This document shows positions 49,758 through 59,716 of a stretch of 64,000 bases of DNA, in pieces (within the stretch, counting starts at the first letter, position 1; each line of letters opens with the position of its first letter). This DNA is from Capsicum annuum. Lineage: Eukaryota; Streptophyta; Magnoliopsida; Solanales; Solanaceae. Under the pieces are notes generated by a model, which made no database searches, was not told the origin of the DNA, and saw only the letters and a program-made list of their open reading frames with translations. The DNA lies in contig NC_061114.1 of assembly GCF_002878395.1 (NCBI RefSeq), forward strand, positions 168,357,542 through 168,421,541, written 5' to 3'. A program made the position numbers and the translations under genes.

Positions 49758-49797
49758 TTCTTTTATAGGTATGTAGTGCGCCACACTTATAAGAGAG
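49758..49797 (+). ncRNA. Conserved leader hairpin with 8-nt loop, H2 copy
   Basis: 49758-49773 pairs with 49782-49797, with one A-C mismatch and a few G-U pairs. The loop is TAGTGCGC, containing self-complementary GCGC. It starts 46 nt after the primer site and is followed by GGCTACAAGACATTAGGAA at 49799. Confidence 0.62.
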
Positions 49798-49903
49798 AGG
49801 CTACAAGACATTAGGAATGTTTCCATTTCTGGTTGTCTTACTTTGACCTATAGAGTCTAAGGTCTTGGATTTATATAATTCCCATTTACTACCTTTTTAA
49901 ATC

Positions 49904-50112
49904 ATGCCTCCCAAATAATATGAAGCTCATGGAAACTCCTCTCTTCTACCAGGGGACATTATTGATAGGATACACCTTGCTTATGGGGTTCAGATTAGGT
50001 CTATGGGTCCAGTTCCTGATTTCCCTCCTTGAGTTCCACCGGTTCCCTTTAGCTTTCCTAGAGCTCCTCAGACTGATGTGATGAACGTTAAGTTTTGTTA
50101 GTTTATTAATAT
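49904..50112 (+). pseudogene. H2 gag, N-terminal part before insertion E
   Basis: ATGCCTCCCAAATAA: MPPK then a stop. The frame reads on as YEAHGNSSLLPGDIIDRIHL, then a proline-rich stretch, and reaches FINM across the E insertion: TTT ATT AAT | ATG TTG GCT, rejoining at 59715. Confidence 0.7.
50108..50112 (+). repeat. Target site duplication of element E, left copy (AATAT)
   Basis: AATAT before E; CATAT after E at 59712-59716, four of five bases matching. Frame continuity of H2 gag supports this join. Confidence 0.7.
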
Positions 50113-52479
50113 TGTAATACCCCGATCATTTCTTAAGCCTAAATTTGTCTTTTGAGTGGATATGTATGACTTACAAAGTGATTGATACTAAAACCATGTT
50201 GTATTTGTAGAGCATTGAATAAAATTTCCATCGATACCAATTTCATCAAAATCCGACATTGGATGAGTGAGTTATGGCCGTTTTACTCAACGGCATTGGA
50301 TCGCCCAGGTTTGACGGTTGACCTGGTGGACCGTCAGGTCCCTGGTGGACCAGCAAGTCCCCCGTCAAGCCGAGGCAGTGACTTTTTTTTTAGGCCATCG
50401 TGCAACGGCCAAGTTGGTGGATCATTAAAAAGTTAACAGACCGTTAAAGGGTCTATCAGGTCGACACAGAATGTCTCATTTCTGGCCCACGAGTGACGGA
50501 TGACTTGGTGGACCATCAGTTTCCTGATGAACCATCACTTCAATCGTCACGTCTAGGTAGAATGTTGTAGTTTTAGTACTCGAGTGATGGATGATCTGGT
50601 GGACCGTCAGGAGACTTGACAGACCGTCAGATCAACCGTCAGAGGCCCCGATCAGTAAATTTTAGCATTTTCAAAATGGACATTTTGGTCATTTTCTCCC
50701 CATGTGGTTTTATCTATATATATCAAAGTGGAGAAGAGACACTCATTTTTCCTTCTCCTTTCTCTTCCAATCTTCCAAGAATCTCCTAGAAACTAGGGTT
50801 TCTACAAGATCCAAAATCCAAATCCTCTTCCAAGAAATTCAAAGAAACTTCCATGACTTTCTCCAAGTTGTTCAAGAACTAAGTTTCCCAAGTCAAAGGC
50901 ATCAAGAATCTTGGCCTAAAAGTGTGAGAAGAGTTCCAAACAAGTTTCTACATCTTCAAATCAAAATTCAAGGTATGTAGGGTTTGAATAAGAACACTCC
51001 TTTTGTTCTTGTGCCTTAAGATTTAATTTCTACTATTGATCTACATGATCTTTGCAAGTGGGGTTACACCCAAATTTCTTTAGTTATGATTTATGAGATT
51101 TGAGTTGAATAAGTTTGATATTTATGATATATTTACCATCAAATTTCTTGAATTGAGGATTTATGCTATGAGTTGAATATTCTTATTATGAATTGATGAT
51201 TTTTGAATGAGTTGAGATAAGTGTGATGATTTAAGCTTTCTATGAGAATTTGATTATTGAATACATATTGATATTGAACTTGAGAGTCAAGAATGAGTCC
51301 TATGATATTTCCTAGAAACTTTTGATAATTAAAATGATTTGATAAGCAAATGTACTTGATGTTGAGAAACATTGTTTCAATTTGAAGGGAGTTAGGAATC
51401 CACTGTCATATATGATTTGCCGATGAGATATACTCTTATTTTGGTCATCATGATAAACCCATGAGTTGATATTGATTGAGGTGGATTTCCTAACGAGTTT
51501 TGAGCTGAGTCTGGGAAGAGTATTTAGCACCAAGCGAGAAATTTGGTATTTCCCCAGAACTACGTTCCACCATAGGATTGATGTTGATAATTATAGGCCA
51601 AAGGCCGAGTATGAGGTTGTGATGATGATATTGAGGTTGTACTCCCTGGCAAGAGTACGACACCCCTGCCAATGTGGGGTTCTCTCCTTAGAAGGGAGAA
51701 ACGTTGGACTCTATGCGGCTCACATGGAGTAGTTATATTGGTTATAAGAAACTCCCAAACCCATAATGATCTAAATACCTTAGGTTATCAAGTTGCTCTA
51801 ACTCGTGAGTTAATGCTTTTGGAGTTGATTTGAATGATTTATGAGATTTATGAAGCATGTGTTATTACTGATGATTTATGGAAATAATGTTTCAGATAAT
51901 TCAAGCGAAGAGAGTTATTACTGTCAGCATGTATGGTTTTATTATACATTTATGATATTATTTAAAATGTTGCATCCACCCCCACATACTCAGTACATTC
52001 CCAAGTACTGACTCCCATACCTTTTTGTATTCTATATTTCCTAATGATATAGGTTCAGGTGCTCAGTCTCAGCCACGACAGTGATCTACGAGTACCTTCA
52101 TCTATATTTCTGCAGTTGGTAAGTCCTCATGGTTCGAGGACCTATGTTCATGATTTTTGTCTTGCTAATTGATGGTTGTTTATTTTTCCATTCAGCATGA
52201 GCCAGTTGAGGATCTGTCCCAATAGCTCTTCAGTCTTATGTAGTAGAGGCTTTGTTAGACTAGAGTACCAGTATGTACAGAACCTTGGTATTTTGATTGT
52301 ATAGGACAGTATTATTTTGTATCTCAGTATGCTCATGGCATAATTATTCTTCCTTATTAGCGATCGATTATTCTCATGATGAATTATATTAGTAAAGACA
52401 GGCTCAGACGGTTAGCTTAAGGCTATGTGTGGCCTTAAGCACCGTGTGATGTCTTGGGATAGGTTCTTGGGGTGTTACA
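50113..52479 (+). repeat. Element E 5' LTR
   Basis: TGTAATACCCCG to GGGTGTTACA. U3 holds the block shared with A and C (50206-50287) and repeated GGTGGACCGTCAG-type motifs (50312-50647). Confidence 0.9.
50714..50724 (+). promoter_or_regulatory. TATA box of E 5' LTR
   Basis: CTATATATATC, followed at about 30 bp by CACTCATTTTTCCTTCTCC, a likely start region. Conserved in the 3' LTR at 58110-58120. Confidence 0.65.
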
Positions 52480-52483
52480 AGTT

Positions 52484-52496
52484 TGGTATCAGAGCC
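52484..52496 (+). other. Primer binding site of element E (perfect)
   Basis: TGGTATCAGAGCC, an exact match to the usual initiator tRNA-Met complement, 4 nt after the LTR. Confidence 0.92.
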
Positions 52497-52546
52497 TAAG
52501 TTTTTAAAGAGTCCTAGGGAGTCTGACAAGCCGTGTTACGTAGAGT

Positions 52547-52586
52547 CTTGATCATCGATGTGTAGCGCACCACATTTATGAGCAAG
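52547..52586 (+). ncRNA. Conserved leader hairpin with 8-nt loop, E copy
   Basis: 52547-52562 pairs with 52571-52586: CTTG with CAAG at the base and GATGTG with CACATT at the top, two mismatches inside. The loop TAGCGCAC contains GCGC. It starts 51 nt after the primer site; the box GGCTACGGGACGTTTTAGGA follows at 52588. Confidence 0.65.
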
Positions 52587-52690
52587 AGGCTACGGGACGT
52601 TTTAGGAAAAATTGTTTCTTTCTTTCAAGAGTCTATCGTGCCTATGACTTTTTCTCTCTGCTATTAATTCGTGCTTTCTTATGACAGAAA

Positions 52691-53730
52691 ATGCCTCCTC
52701 ATAGAGTTCGCAAAAACAACGAATAACCTCAACCCATTGATCCTTTAGGTGAGATGGTGTCCCATGCTGAATTCTAGGCAGCTTTCCAAGCGCTAGCCCA
52801 GACGGTCACCGCCAATGCTCAAGCCAACACCCAGTCTACTATTCCACCTCCACCAGGAAATAATTCTGCCACATCTCAGGTTTATGACTTTATACGAATA
52901 AATCCAGCTGAGTTTTATAGGTCAAAAGTAGGTGAGGACCCACAAATGTATTTAGATGAAGTGAGAAAGATAACTCAAATTATGCACGTGACTGAGGAGA
53001 AGAGTGTGGAATTGGATGCCTATCGAATGAAAGATGTTGCTTATGATTGGGTGGAGATATGGAGGAAAGTTAGAGGGGAGAATAATGATCCCATGACTTG
53101 GAAATTATTCCAAGATGCCTTCTTAGACAGGTTCTTTTCCCCTGATATGAGGGAAGCAAAGCTAGAAGAATTCATGAACTTGAGGCAGGGCTCTATGACA
53201 GTTAAGGAGTATTTCCATAAGTTTAACCAGTTGTCTAAATATGCTCCCGATATGATGTCTGATTCTAGAACTAGTATGAGTAAGTTCTTGGCCGGTGTAT
53301 CTGGTTATGTTATGAAAGAGTGTAGATCCGCTATGATTAATAGGGACATGAACCTTTAAGACTAATGATCCATGCTCAGCAAATTGAAGCAGACAAAGTA
53401 AAAGAGAGAGAGAGAGTGAGAGGGAATAAGAGAGTTAGATCTGAGCAGTAAGGGTTTTGTCAGACTAGATTTTTTGGAGGGATCCATCCTCAGTTTCTGA
53501 GTCGTTCTCTTATGCTAGCGCCTTCATCATCCAGTACTCCTGAATTCAGAATTAGTCAGGAGCAGGGTATTAGGCCTTCCATGTCCAGGTCCCAGGATAG
53601 TGTAAGTAACAGACCTCGTTCTCCTCCATGTCGGAAGTATGATAGAGACCATCCCAGAGAGTGCTTAATCAGTCAGAGGGGTTGCTTTGGTTGTGGTAAG
53701 TAGGCCACAAGTTTAGGGATTGCCCTTATA
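52691..53730 (+). pseudogene. E gag (capsid and zinc knuckle)
   Basis: Stops at 52724 and 52775 break the N-terminus. The open frame then runs to 53359 and contains DPQMYLDEVRKITQIMHVTE, VAYDWVEIWRKVRGEN, DAFLDRFFSPDMREAKLEEF and KFNQLSKYAPDMMSDSRTS: the gag capsid core. A 1-base loss near 53355 shifts the frame; stop at 53449. The knuckle CFGCGK at about 53683 is cut by a missing base, but GHKFRDC follows in the next frame, so C-X2-C-X4-H-X4-C is recognisable. Confidence 0.85.
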
Positions 53731-54400
53731 CTAGACAGGAGAGTCGCGATGTTCGTCCTCAAAGTCAAACTATTAGTGCTCCAGCCCCTGTAGTTCATCC
53801 TACTCCTCTTCAGGGTGCCTCTTCTAGTACTGTAGGTGGTCAACACCAAAATTGTTTTTATGCTATACCACCCCGCCAGGAGCAGGAGGATTCACTAGAT
53901 GTTGTTACTGGTACGCTTTATGTATTTCATTTTGAAGAGTAAGTGTTGATAGACCCTGGGTCAAGTCTTTTTTATGTGACTCCGTTAGTGGCTGTAAATT
54001 TTGAAATCAGTGTTGAAAAGATTTTTGAGCCTTTTCTAGTCTCTACACTAATGGATGAATCTGTTGTTGCTAAGCTAATATATAAGAAGTGTCCTATCAC
54101 TATTCTTAACAGTCATGTTTGCATATTTGATTGAGCTAGACCTGGTTGATTTTGATATTATTCTGGCTATGGATTGGTTACATTCTTGTTATGTATCTAT
54201 AGACTGTCGTACTCGGGTAGTCAGGTTTTAGTTTGCCAATGAGCCAGTCTTTGAGTGGTTCAAAAATTTTGTATCTCCTAAAAGTCATTTTATATCCTAT
54301 CTTAAAGCTAGGAAATTGATATCCAAGGGTTGTATATATCATTTAGTTCAAGCTAAGGACACTAGTTTGAGACTCCAACTATTTAGTCTCTTAGTGTTGT
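53731..54400 (+). pseudogene. E aspartic protease
   Basis: The active site LIDPGSSLFYVTPLVAV is at about 53947-53997 with Asp-Pro-Gly-Ser intact; a TAA lies just before (53940). After a frameshift near 54117 the frame reads LIELDLVDFDIILAMDWLHS, with Ala where relatives have Gly. TAG at 54229. Confidence 0.8.
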
Positions 54401-55260
54401 CAATGAGTTTCCTGATGTCTTCCTAGAAGATCTCCCAGGGGTACCTCCCGATAGGGAGATAGAATTCGGAATTGATCTCCTTCCTGATACACAGCCTATT
54501 TCTATTCCTCCATATCGTATAGCCCCCATAGAACTTAGGAAGTTGAAAGAGCAACTCAAAGACCTTCTTGATAAGGGTTTTATAAGACCTAGTGTATCTC
54601 CTTGTGATGTACCCGTTCTATTCGTGCAAACGAAAGATAGTTCATTGCGGATATGCATTGACTATCGTCATCTTAACAAGGTCATAGTCAAGAACAAGTA
54701 CCCTCTTCCTAGAATTGATGACTTGTTCGATCAGCTGCATGGTGCCAGTTATTTCTCAAAAATAGATTTGAGATTCGGCTATCACCAACTTAAAGTCAGA
54801 GAGTGTGATATTCCAAAGATGGATTTCCGCACTCGTTATGGTCATGTCCTTTGGGCTAATGAATGCCCCAGCAACTTTTATGGACCTCATGAATCGAGTG
54901 TTTAGGCAGTACCTGGATATGTTCATTAATGTGTTCATAGATGATATTCTTGTATACTCCCAAAGTGAGAACGACCATGCAGATCATCTTTGAATTGTCT
55001 TACAGACCCTTAGGGATTAACAGTTGTTTGCCAAATTTAGCAAGTGTGAATTTTGGCTAAGGTCAGTTGCTTTTCTATGTCATATTATTTCTTCTGATGG
55101 TATTCGATTTGATCCTCAAAAGGTAGAAGCTGTGAAGAATTAGCCTAGACCTATTTCCCCATCTGATATTAGGAGTTTCTTGGGTCTAGCTGGCTACTAT
55201 CGTCGTTTTGTCAAAGGTTTATCTTCCATTGTTGTTCCTTTGACCTGGTTGACCCAAAAT
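54395..55260 (+). pseudogene. E reverse transcriptase
   Basis: The frame 54395-54840 has [60 protein letters not shown] and [20 protein letters not shown] short deletion at about 54840 removes the YEFLV part and shifts the frame. Then [20 protein letters not shown], the catalytic FIDDILVYS (54934-54960), [14 protein letters not shown] and FLGLAGYYRRFV follow, with stops at 54991, 55018 and 55141. Confidence 0.87.
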
Positions 55261-55308
55261 AAGGTTAAATTCCAGTGGTAAAATTCTTGCGAGAAGAGTT
55301 TTCAGGAG

Positions 55309-55640
55309 TTGAAGACTCGATTTACTTCAGCCCCTGTGATGACCCTGCCTAATAGTGTAGATGATTTTGTGGTATATTGTGATGCTTCCAGAATTGGTTT
55401 GGCTTGTGTGTTGATGCAAAAGGGTAAAATTATAGCCTATGTCTCCCGACAGTTGAAACCTCATGAGAAGAATTATCCGAACCATGACCTCGAGTTAGCT
55501 GCAGTGGTTTTTGCTTTGAAAATTTAGAGACACTACCTATACGGTATTCATGTTGATTTCTTTATGGATGACAAGAGTTTGTAGTATGTGTTTACTCAGA
55601 GAGAATTAAATCTTTAGCAACGGAGATGGTTAGAATTGCT
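55309..55640 (+). pseudogene. E RNase H domain
   Basis: [40 protein letters not shown], a TAG in place of Trp (55525), then HVDFFMDDKSL. The active-site Asp, Glu and Asp are kept (the last as MDD in place of TDH). Confidence 0.85.
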
Positions 55641-56720
55641 AAAGTATTATGATATAAGTGTGTTATATAACCCGATAAAGGCCAATATAGTGGCAAATGC
55701 CCTTAGCAGGTCGTCCATGGGTAGTGTAGCACATGTCGAGGAAGATAAGAGGGACTTAGCCCGTGAAGTGCATTGTTTGGCTAGGTTAGGTGTTAGATTG
55801 CTTGACTCAGCTGAGGGTAATATTTGGGTACAAAGTAGTTCCGAATCTTCCCTAGTTTCTGAAGTAAAGGAGAAGCAGGATACAAATTCTCGTTTGGTCA
55901 AACTGAAAGAATCAGTTAAGGACCAAAAGGTAGAGGTTTTATCCCAAGGGGGAGATGGTGTATTGAGATTATAGAATAGATTGTGTGTGCCTAATGTTGA
56001 TGATCTGAGGCAGAGAATTATGGCTGAGACGCATGGCACATGGTATTCTATTCATCCAGATGCTACCAAGATGTACCATAATTTGTGGAAAATTTATTGG
56101 TGGAATGGTATGAAAAAGGATATAGCAAAGTTTATAGAAAAGTATGCAGCTTGCCAGCAGGTAAAGATGGAGCACCAGAGACCCAGTGGTGTGATGCAAG
56201 AATTTAGCGTTCCATCTTAGAAGTGGAAAGTGGTGAATATGGATTTTGTGACTGGTTTACCTCTCTCTCGTCATCATTATGATTCTATTTGGGTCGTTGT
56301 AGATAGGTTGACTAAGTCAGCATATTTTCTTCCAGTACATGCATCTTTCACCGTGGAGGACTATGCTAAGCTGTATATTCGAGAGTTAGTCAGGTTGCAT
56401 AGAGTTCCGTTGTCTATCATCTCCGATAAAGGTACTCAGTTTACTTCTTAGTTTTGGAAAGCCTTCCAGAAGGTCTTGGCACCCAAGTTCATCTTAGCTC
56501 CGCTTTTCATCCATAGACAGACGGTCAGGCTGAGAAGACTATTCAGACTTTGGAGGATATGTTAAGGGGTTGTGTTCTTGATTTCAAAGGAAGTTGGGAT
56601 GAACATTTATCGTTGATTAAATTTGCTTACAATAATAATTTTTATGCTAGCATTGGAATGGATCCATTTAAAGGTATGAGAGAAGATGTACATTGCCCAT
56701 AGGTTGGTTCAAAGTGGGTG
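55640..56720 (+). pseudogene. E integrase linker, zinc finger and core
   Basis: The linker 55636-55974 (ANIVANALSRSSMGSVAHVE) is open. The finger 55981-56220 has both His (ETHGTWYSIHP), but the first Cys is Tyr (KYAACQQ). The core has Asp in NMDFVTGLPLSRHHYDSIW, Asp in IISDKGTQFTS and Glu in [12 protein letters not shown] (about 56530), all three catalytic residues, but spread over frames by stops at 56218 and 56449 and a shift near 56475. Confidence 0.85.
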
Positions 56721-56799
56721 AAGCTGCTGTGATTAGATCTGATGCTGTATTTGAGGCTATGGAGAAATTTAAGTTTATTCAGGAGAAGTTAAAGACATC

Positions 56800-57307
56800 C
56801 TAGAGTCGTCAGAAGTCGTATGCAGATGTGAGAAGAAGAGCTCTTGAGTTTAAAGTCGATGATTTGGTGTATTTGAAAATCTCACCCATGAAAGAGGTGA
56901 AAAGATTTGGCAATAAAGGGAAGCTGAGTCCCAGATATGTTGGCCCTTATAGAGTTTTGGATCGTGTTGGGAAAGTAGGTTATGAGGTTGAGTTACCTGT
57001 AGAATTGTCAACTGTCCATCCTGTGTGTCATGTTTCTATGATCAAGAAGCACATTGGAGACTCTGGTATTGTTGATCCATTAGAAGGTTTTGATGTTCAG
57101 GATAGCCTTTCGTATGATGAAATCCCAGTTGAAATCCTAGATTATCAAGTCCGTAGACTGCGGAACAAGGAAGTTCCCCTGGTTAAAGTTCTATGGCGAA
57201 ATCAATCAGTAGAGGGTGCCACTTGGGAAGCAGAAGCGGATATGCAGGCCAGTTACCCTCATCTTTTCTCCACAAGTTTGAATCAAGCTGAAAGTACTAT
57301 TCCCTGA
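56800..57307 (+). pseudogene. E integrase C-terminus and chromodomain
   Basis: 159 codons without a stop: [40 protein letters not shown], then the chromodomain at 57117-57270 (EIPVEILDYQVRRLRNKEVP, VKVLWRNQSVEGATWEAEAD) and YPHLF. It ends at the true polyprotein stop. This is the clearest evidence for a chromovirus of the Tekay/Del type. Confidence 0.88.
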
Positions 57308-57504
57308 ATTCAGTTTCCTCCTAATCTAATGTATTCCTCTATATGGTTATTCCCTTTACGATTCGTGCATTTGGTGAAGTACTCAAAAGTTTAGAGTAAA
57401 GTGAGCCCTTAGATATGAGTCATTCCAGCTATACATCCTCATTTTCTCTTTTTCTAGGCCTGTTTGGCAACATTCGAGGACGAATGTGTCCAAAGGGGAG
57501 ATAT
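57308..57504 (+). other. E 3' untranslated region, hairpin and polypurine tract
   Basis: Non-coding. The perfect inverted repeat ACATTCG/CGAATGT (57470-57476, 57481-57487) with loop AGGA stands 8 nt upstream of the tract AAAGGGGAGATAT (57492-57504). Confidence 0.8.
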
Positions 57505-59711
57505 TGTAATACCCCGATCATTTATTAAGCCTAAATCCATCTTTTGAGTGGATATGTATGAATTCCAAAGTGATTGACATTTAAACCATGTTATATTTCT
57601 CTAATTTCTACTTTTGGTCATGTAGAGCATTGAATAAGCTTTCCATCGATACCAGTTTCATCAAAATCCGACATTGGATGAGTGAGTTATGGCCGTTATA
57701 CTCAACGGTATCAGATCACCCAGGTTTGACGGTCGACCTGGTGGACCGTCAAGTTCCCCGTCAACCCAAGGCAGTGACTCTTTTTTCAAGCCATTGTGCA
57801 ACGGCCAAGTTGGTGGACCATCAAAAAGTTGACAGACCATCAAAGGGTCTATCAGGTCGAGACAGAATGTCTCGTTTCTGGCCTATGAGTGACGGACGAC
57901 TTGGTGGACCGTCAGTTTCCTGATGGACCATCACTTCAACCGTCACATCGAGGCAGAACGTTTTAGTTATAGCACTCGAATGATAGATGATCTGGTGGAC
58001 CGTCAGGATACTTGACGGACCATCAGATCGACCGTCACAGGCCCCGATCAGTAAATTTCAGCATTTTCAAAACGGGTATTTTAGCCATTTCCTCCCCATG
58101 TGGTCTTATCTATATATATCAAAGTGGAGAAGAGACACTTATTTTTCCTTCTCCTTTCTCTTCAAATCTTCCAAGAATCTCCTAGAAACTAGGGTTTCTA
58201 CAAGATCCAAAATCCAAATCCTCTTCCAAGAAATTCATAGAAACTTCCATGACTTTCTCCAAGTTGTTCAAGAACTAAGTTTCCCAAGTCAAAGGATCAA
58301 GAATCTTGGCCTAAAAGTGTGAGAAGAGTTCCAAACAAGTTTCTACATCTTCAAATCAAAATCCAAGGTATGTGGGGTTTGAACAAGAACACTCCTTTCA
58401 TTCTTGTGCCTTCAGATTTAATTTCTACTATTGATCTACATGATCTTAGCAAGGGGGGTTACACCCAAATTTCTTTAGTTATGATTTATGATATTTGAGT
58501 TGAATAATTTTGATATTTATGATATATTTACCATCATACTTCTTGAATTGAGAATTTGTGCTATGAGTTGAATATTCTTATTATGAATTGATGATTTTTG
58601 AATGAGTTGAGATAAGTGTGATGATTTAAGCCGTCCATGAGAAGTTGATTACTTAATACATATTGATATTAAACTTGAGAGTCAAGAATGAGTCCTATGA
58701 TGTTTCCTTGGAACTTTTGATAATTAAAATGATTTGATAAGTTAATGTACTTGATGTTGAGAAACATTGTTTGAATTTGAGTGAAGTTAGGAATCCACTA
58801 TCGTATATGATTTGCTGATAATATATAATGTTGTTTTGGTAATCATGATAGACCCATGAGTTGATATTGATTGAGGTGGATTTCCTAACGAGTTTTGAGC
58901 TGAGTCTGGGAAGAGTATTTAGCATCGAGCAGGAACTTTGGTATTTCCCCAGAACTACGTGCCACCATAGGATTGATGTTGATAATTATGGGCCAAAGGC
59001 CAAGTATGAGGTTGTGATGATGATATTGAGGTTGTACTCCCTGGCAAGAGTACGACACCCCTGCCAATATGAGGTTTTCTCCTTAGGAGGGCAAAACGTT
59101 GGACTCTATGCAGCTTACATGGAGTAGTTATGTCGGTTATAAGAAACTCCCAAACCCATAATGATCTAAATACCTTGAGTTATATGATATTATTTAAAAT
59201 GTTGCATCCACCCCCACATACTTGGTACATTCCCAAGTATTGACTCCCATACCCTTTTGTATTCTATATTTCCTTATGATATAGGTTCAGGTGCTTAGTC
59301 TCAGCCGCGATAGTGATCTACGAGTACCTTCATCTACATTCCTGCAGTTGGTGAGTCCTCATGGTTCGAGGATCTATGTTCATGATTTTTTTCTTGCTAA
59401 TTGATGGTTGTTTATTTTTTCGTTCAGCATGAGCCAGTTGGGGATCTGTCCCAATGGCTCTTCAGTCTTATGTAGTAGAGGCTTTGTCAGACTAGAGTAC
59501 CAGTATGTACAGAACCTTGGTATTTTGATTGTATAGGACAGTATTATTTTGTATCTCAGTATGCTCATGGCATAATTATTCTTTCTTATTACCGCTCGAT
59601 TATTGTCATGGTGAATTATAGGAGTAAAGACAGGCTCAGAGGGTTAGCTTAAGGCTGTGTGTGGCCTTAAGCATCATGTGGTATCTTGGGATTGGTTCTT
59701 GGAGCGTTAAA
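57505..59711 (+). repeat. Element E 3' LTR
   Basis: Aligns with 50113-52479. A 165-bp segment (51789-51953 of the 5' LTR) is missing at 59180-59184 with TTAT at the join; 23 bp near 57600 are present here but not in the 5' LTR. The end is decayed to GCGTTAAA. TATA box at 58110-58120. Confidence 0.9.
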
Positions 59712-59716
59712 CATAT
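59712..59716 (+). repeat. Target site duplication of element E, right copy (CATAT)
   Basis: Pairs with AATAT at 50108-50112. Confidence 0.7.

Larger units (their letters stand above)
52691..57307 (+). pseudogene. E gag-pol polyprotein remnant
   Basis: From ATG (MPPHRVRKNN) to TGA at 57305-57307, 4.6 kb. The domain order is gag, zinc knuckle, protease, RT, RNase H, integrase, chromodomain. About fifteen in-frame stops and about six frameshifts are visible. Four TAGs replace CAG (Gln) of relatives (54229, 55582, 55972, 56449) and three replace TGG (55141, 55525, 56218). All catalytic residues I could check are still present, so decay is recent compared with H. Confidence 0.88.
50113..59711 (+). 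mobile_element. Element E: Ty3/gypsy chromovirus inserted in H2 gag
   Basis: The best-preserved element of the window. LTRs are 50113-52479 (2367 bp) and 57505-59711 (2207 bp, with one 165-bp deletion). The 5.0-kb internal domain has a perfect primer site, leader hairpin, complete gag-pol set with chromodomain, and polypurine tract. The LTRs are visibly more alike than those of A. Stops and frameshifts make it non-autonomous today. Duplication AATAT/CATAT. Confidence 0.92.

Noticed and set aside
50182..50980. Open frames of 84-111 codons in the U3 and R parts of E LTRs (also 57588-58322)
   Set aside because: They run over repeated U3 motifs and the TATA region; different lengths in the two LTRs; no protein similarity recognised.
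51466..51732. An 88-codon open frame in E 5' LTR with a near copy at 58861-59127 in the 3' LTR
   Set aside because: Both lie at the same place in the two LTRs, so similarity follows from duplication; no known domain, and the antisense frame is equally open.
102..52496. tRNA-like sequences at LTR borders
   Set aside because: Only 13 bases match the tRNA-Met 3' end in complement; these are primer binding sites, not tRNA genes.
54383..54658. 91-codon open frame on the - strand
   Set aside because: Antisense to the clear RT sequence of E. A similar antisense frame appears over B2 RT (19531-19794) for the same reason.
55647..56039. 130-codon open frame on the - strand
   Set aside because: It lies antisense to the E RNase H-integrase linker, whose sense frame matches the same segment in B1, D and H2. 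It is a shadow.
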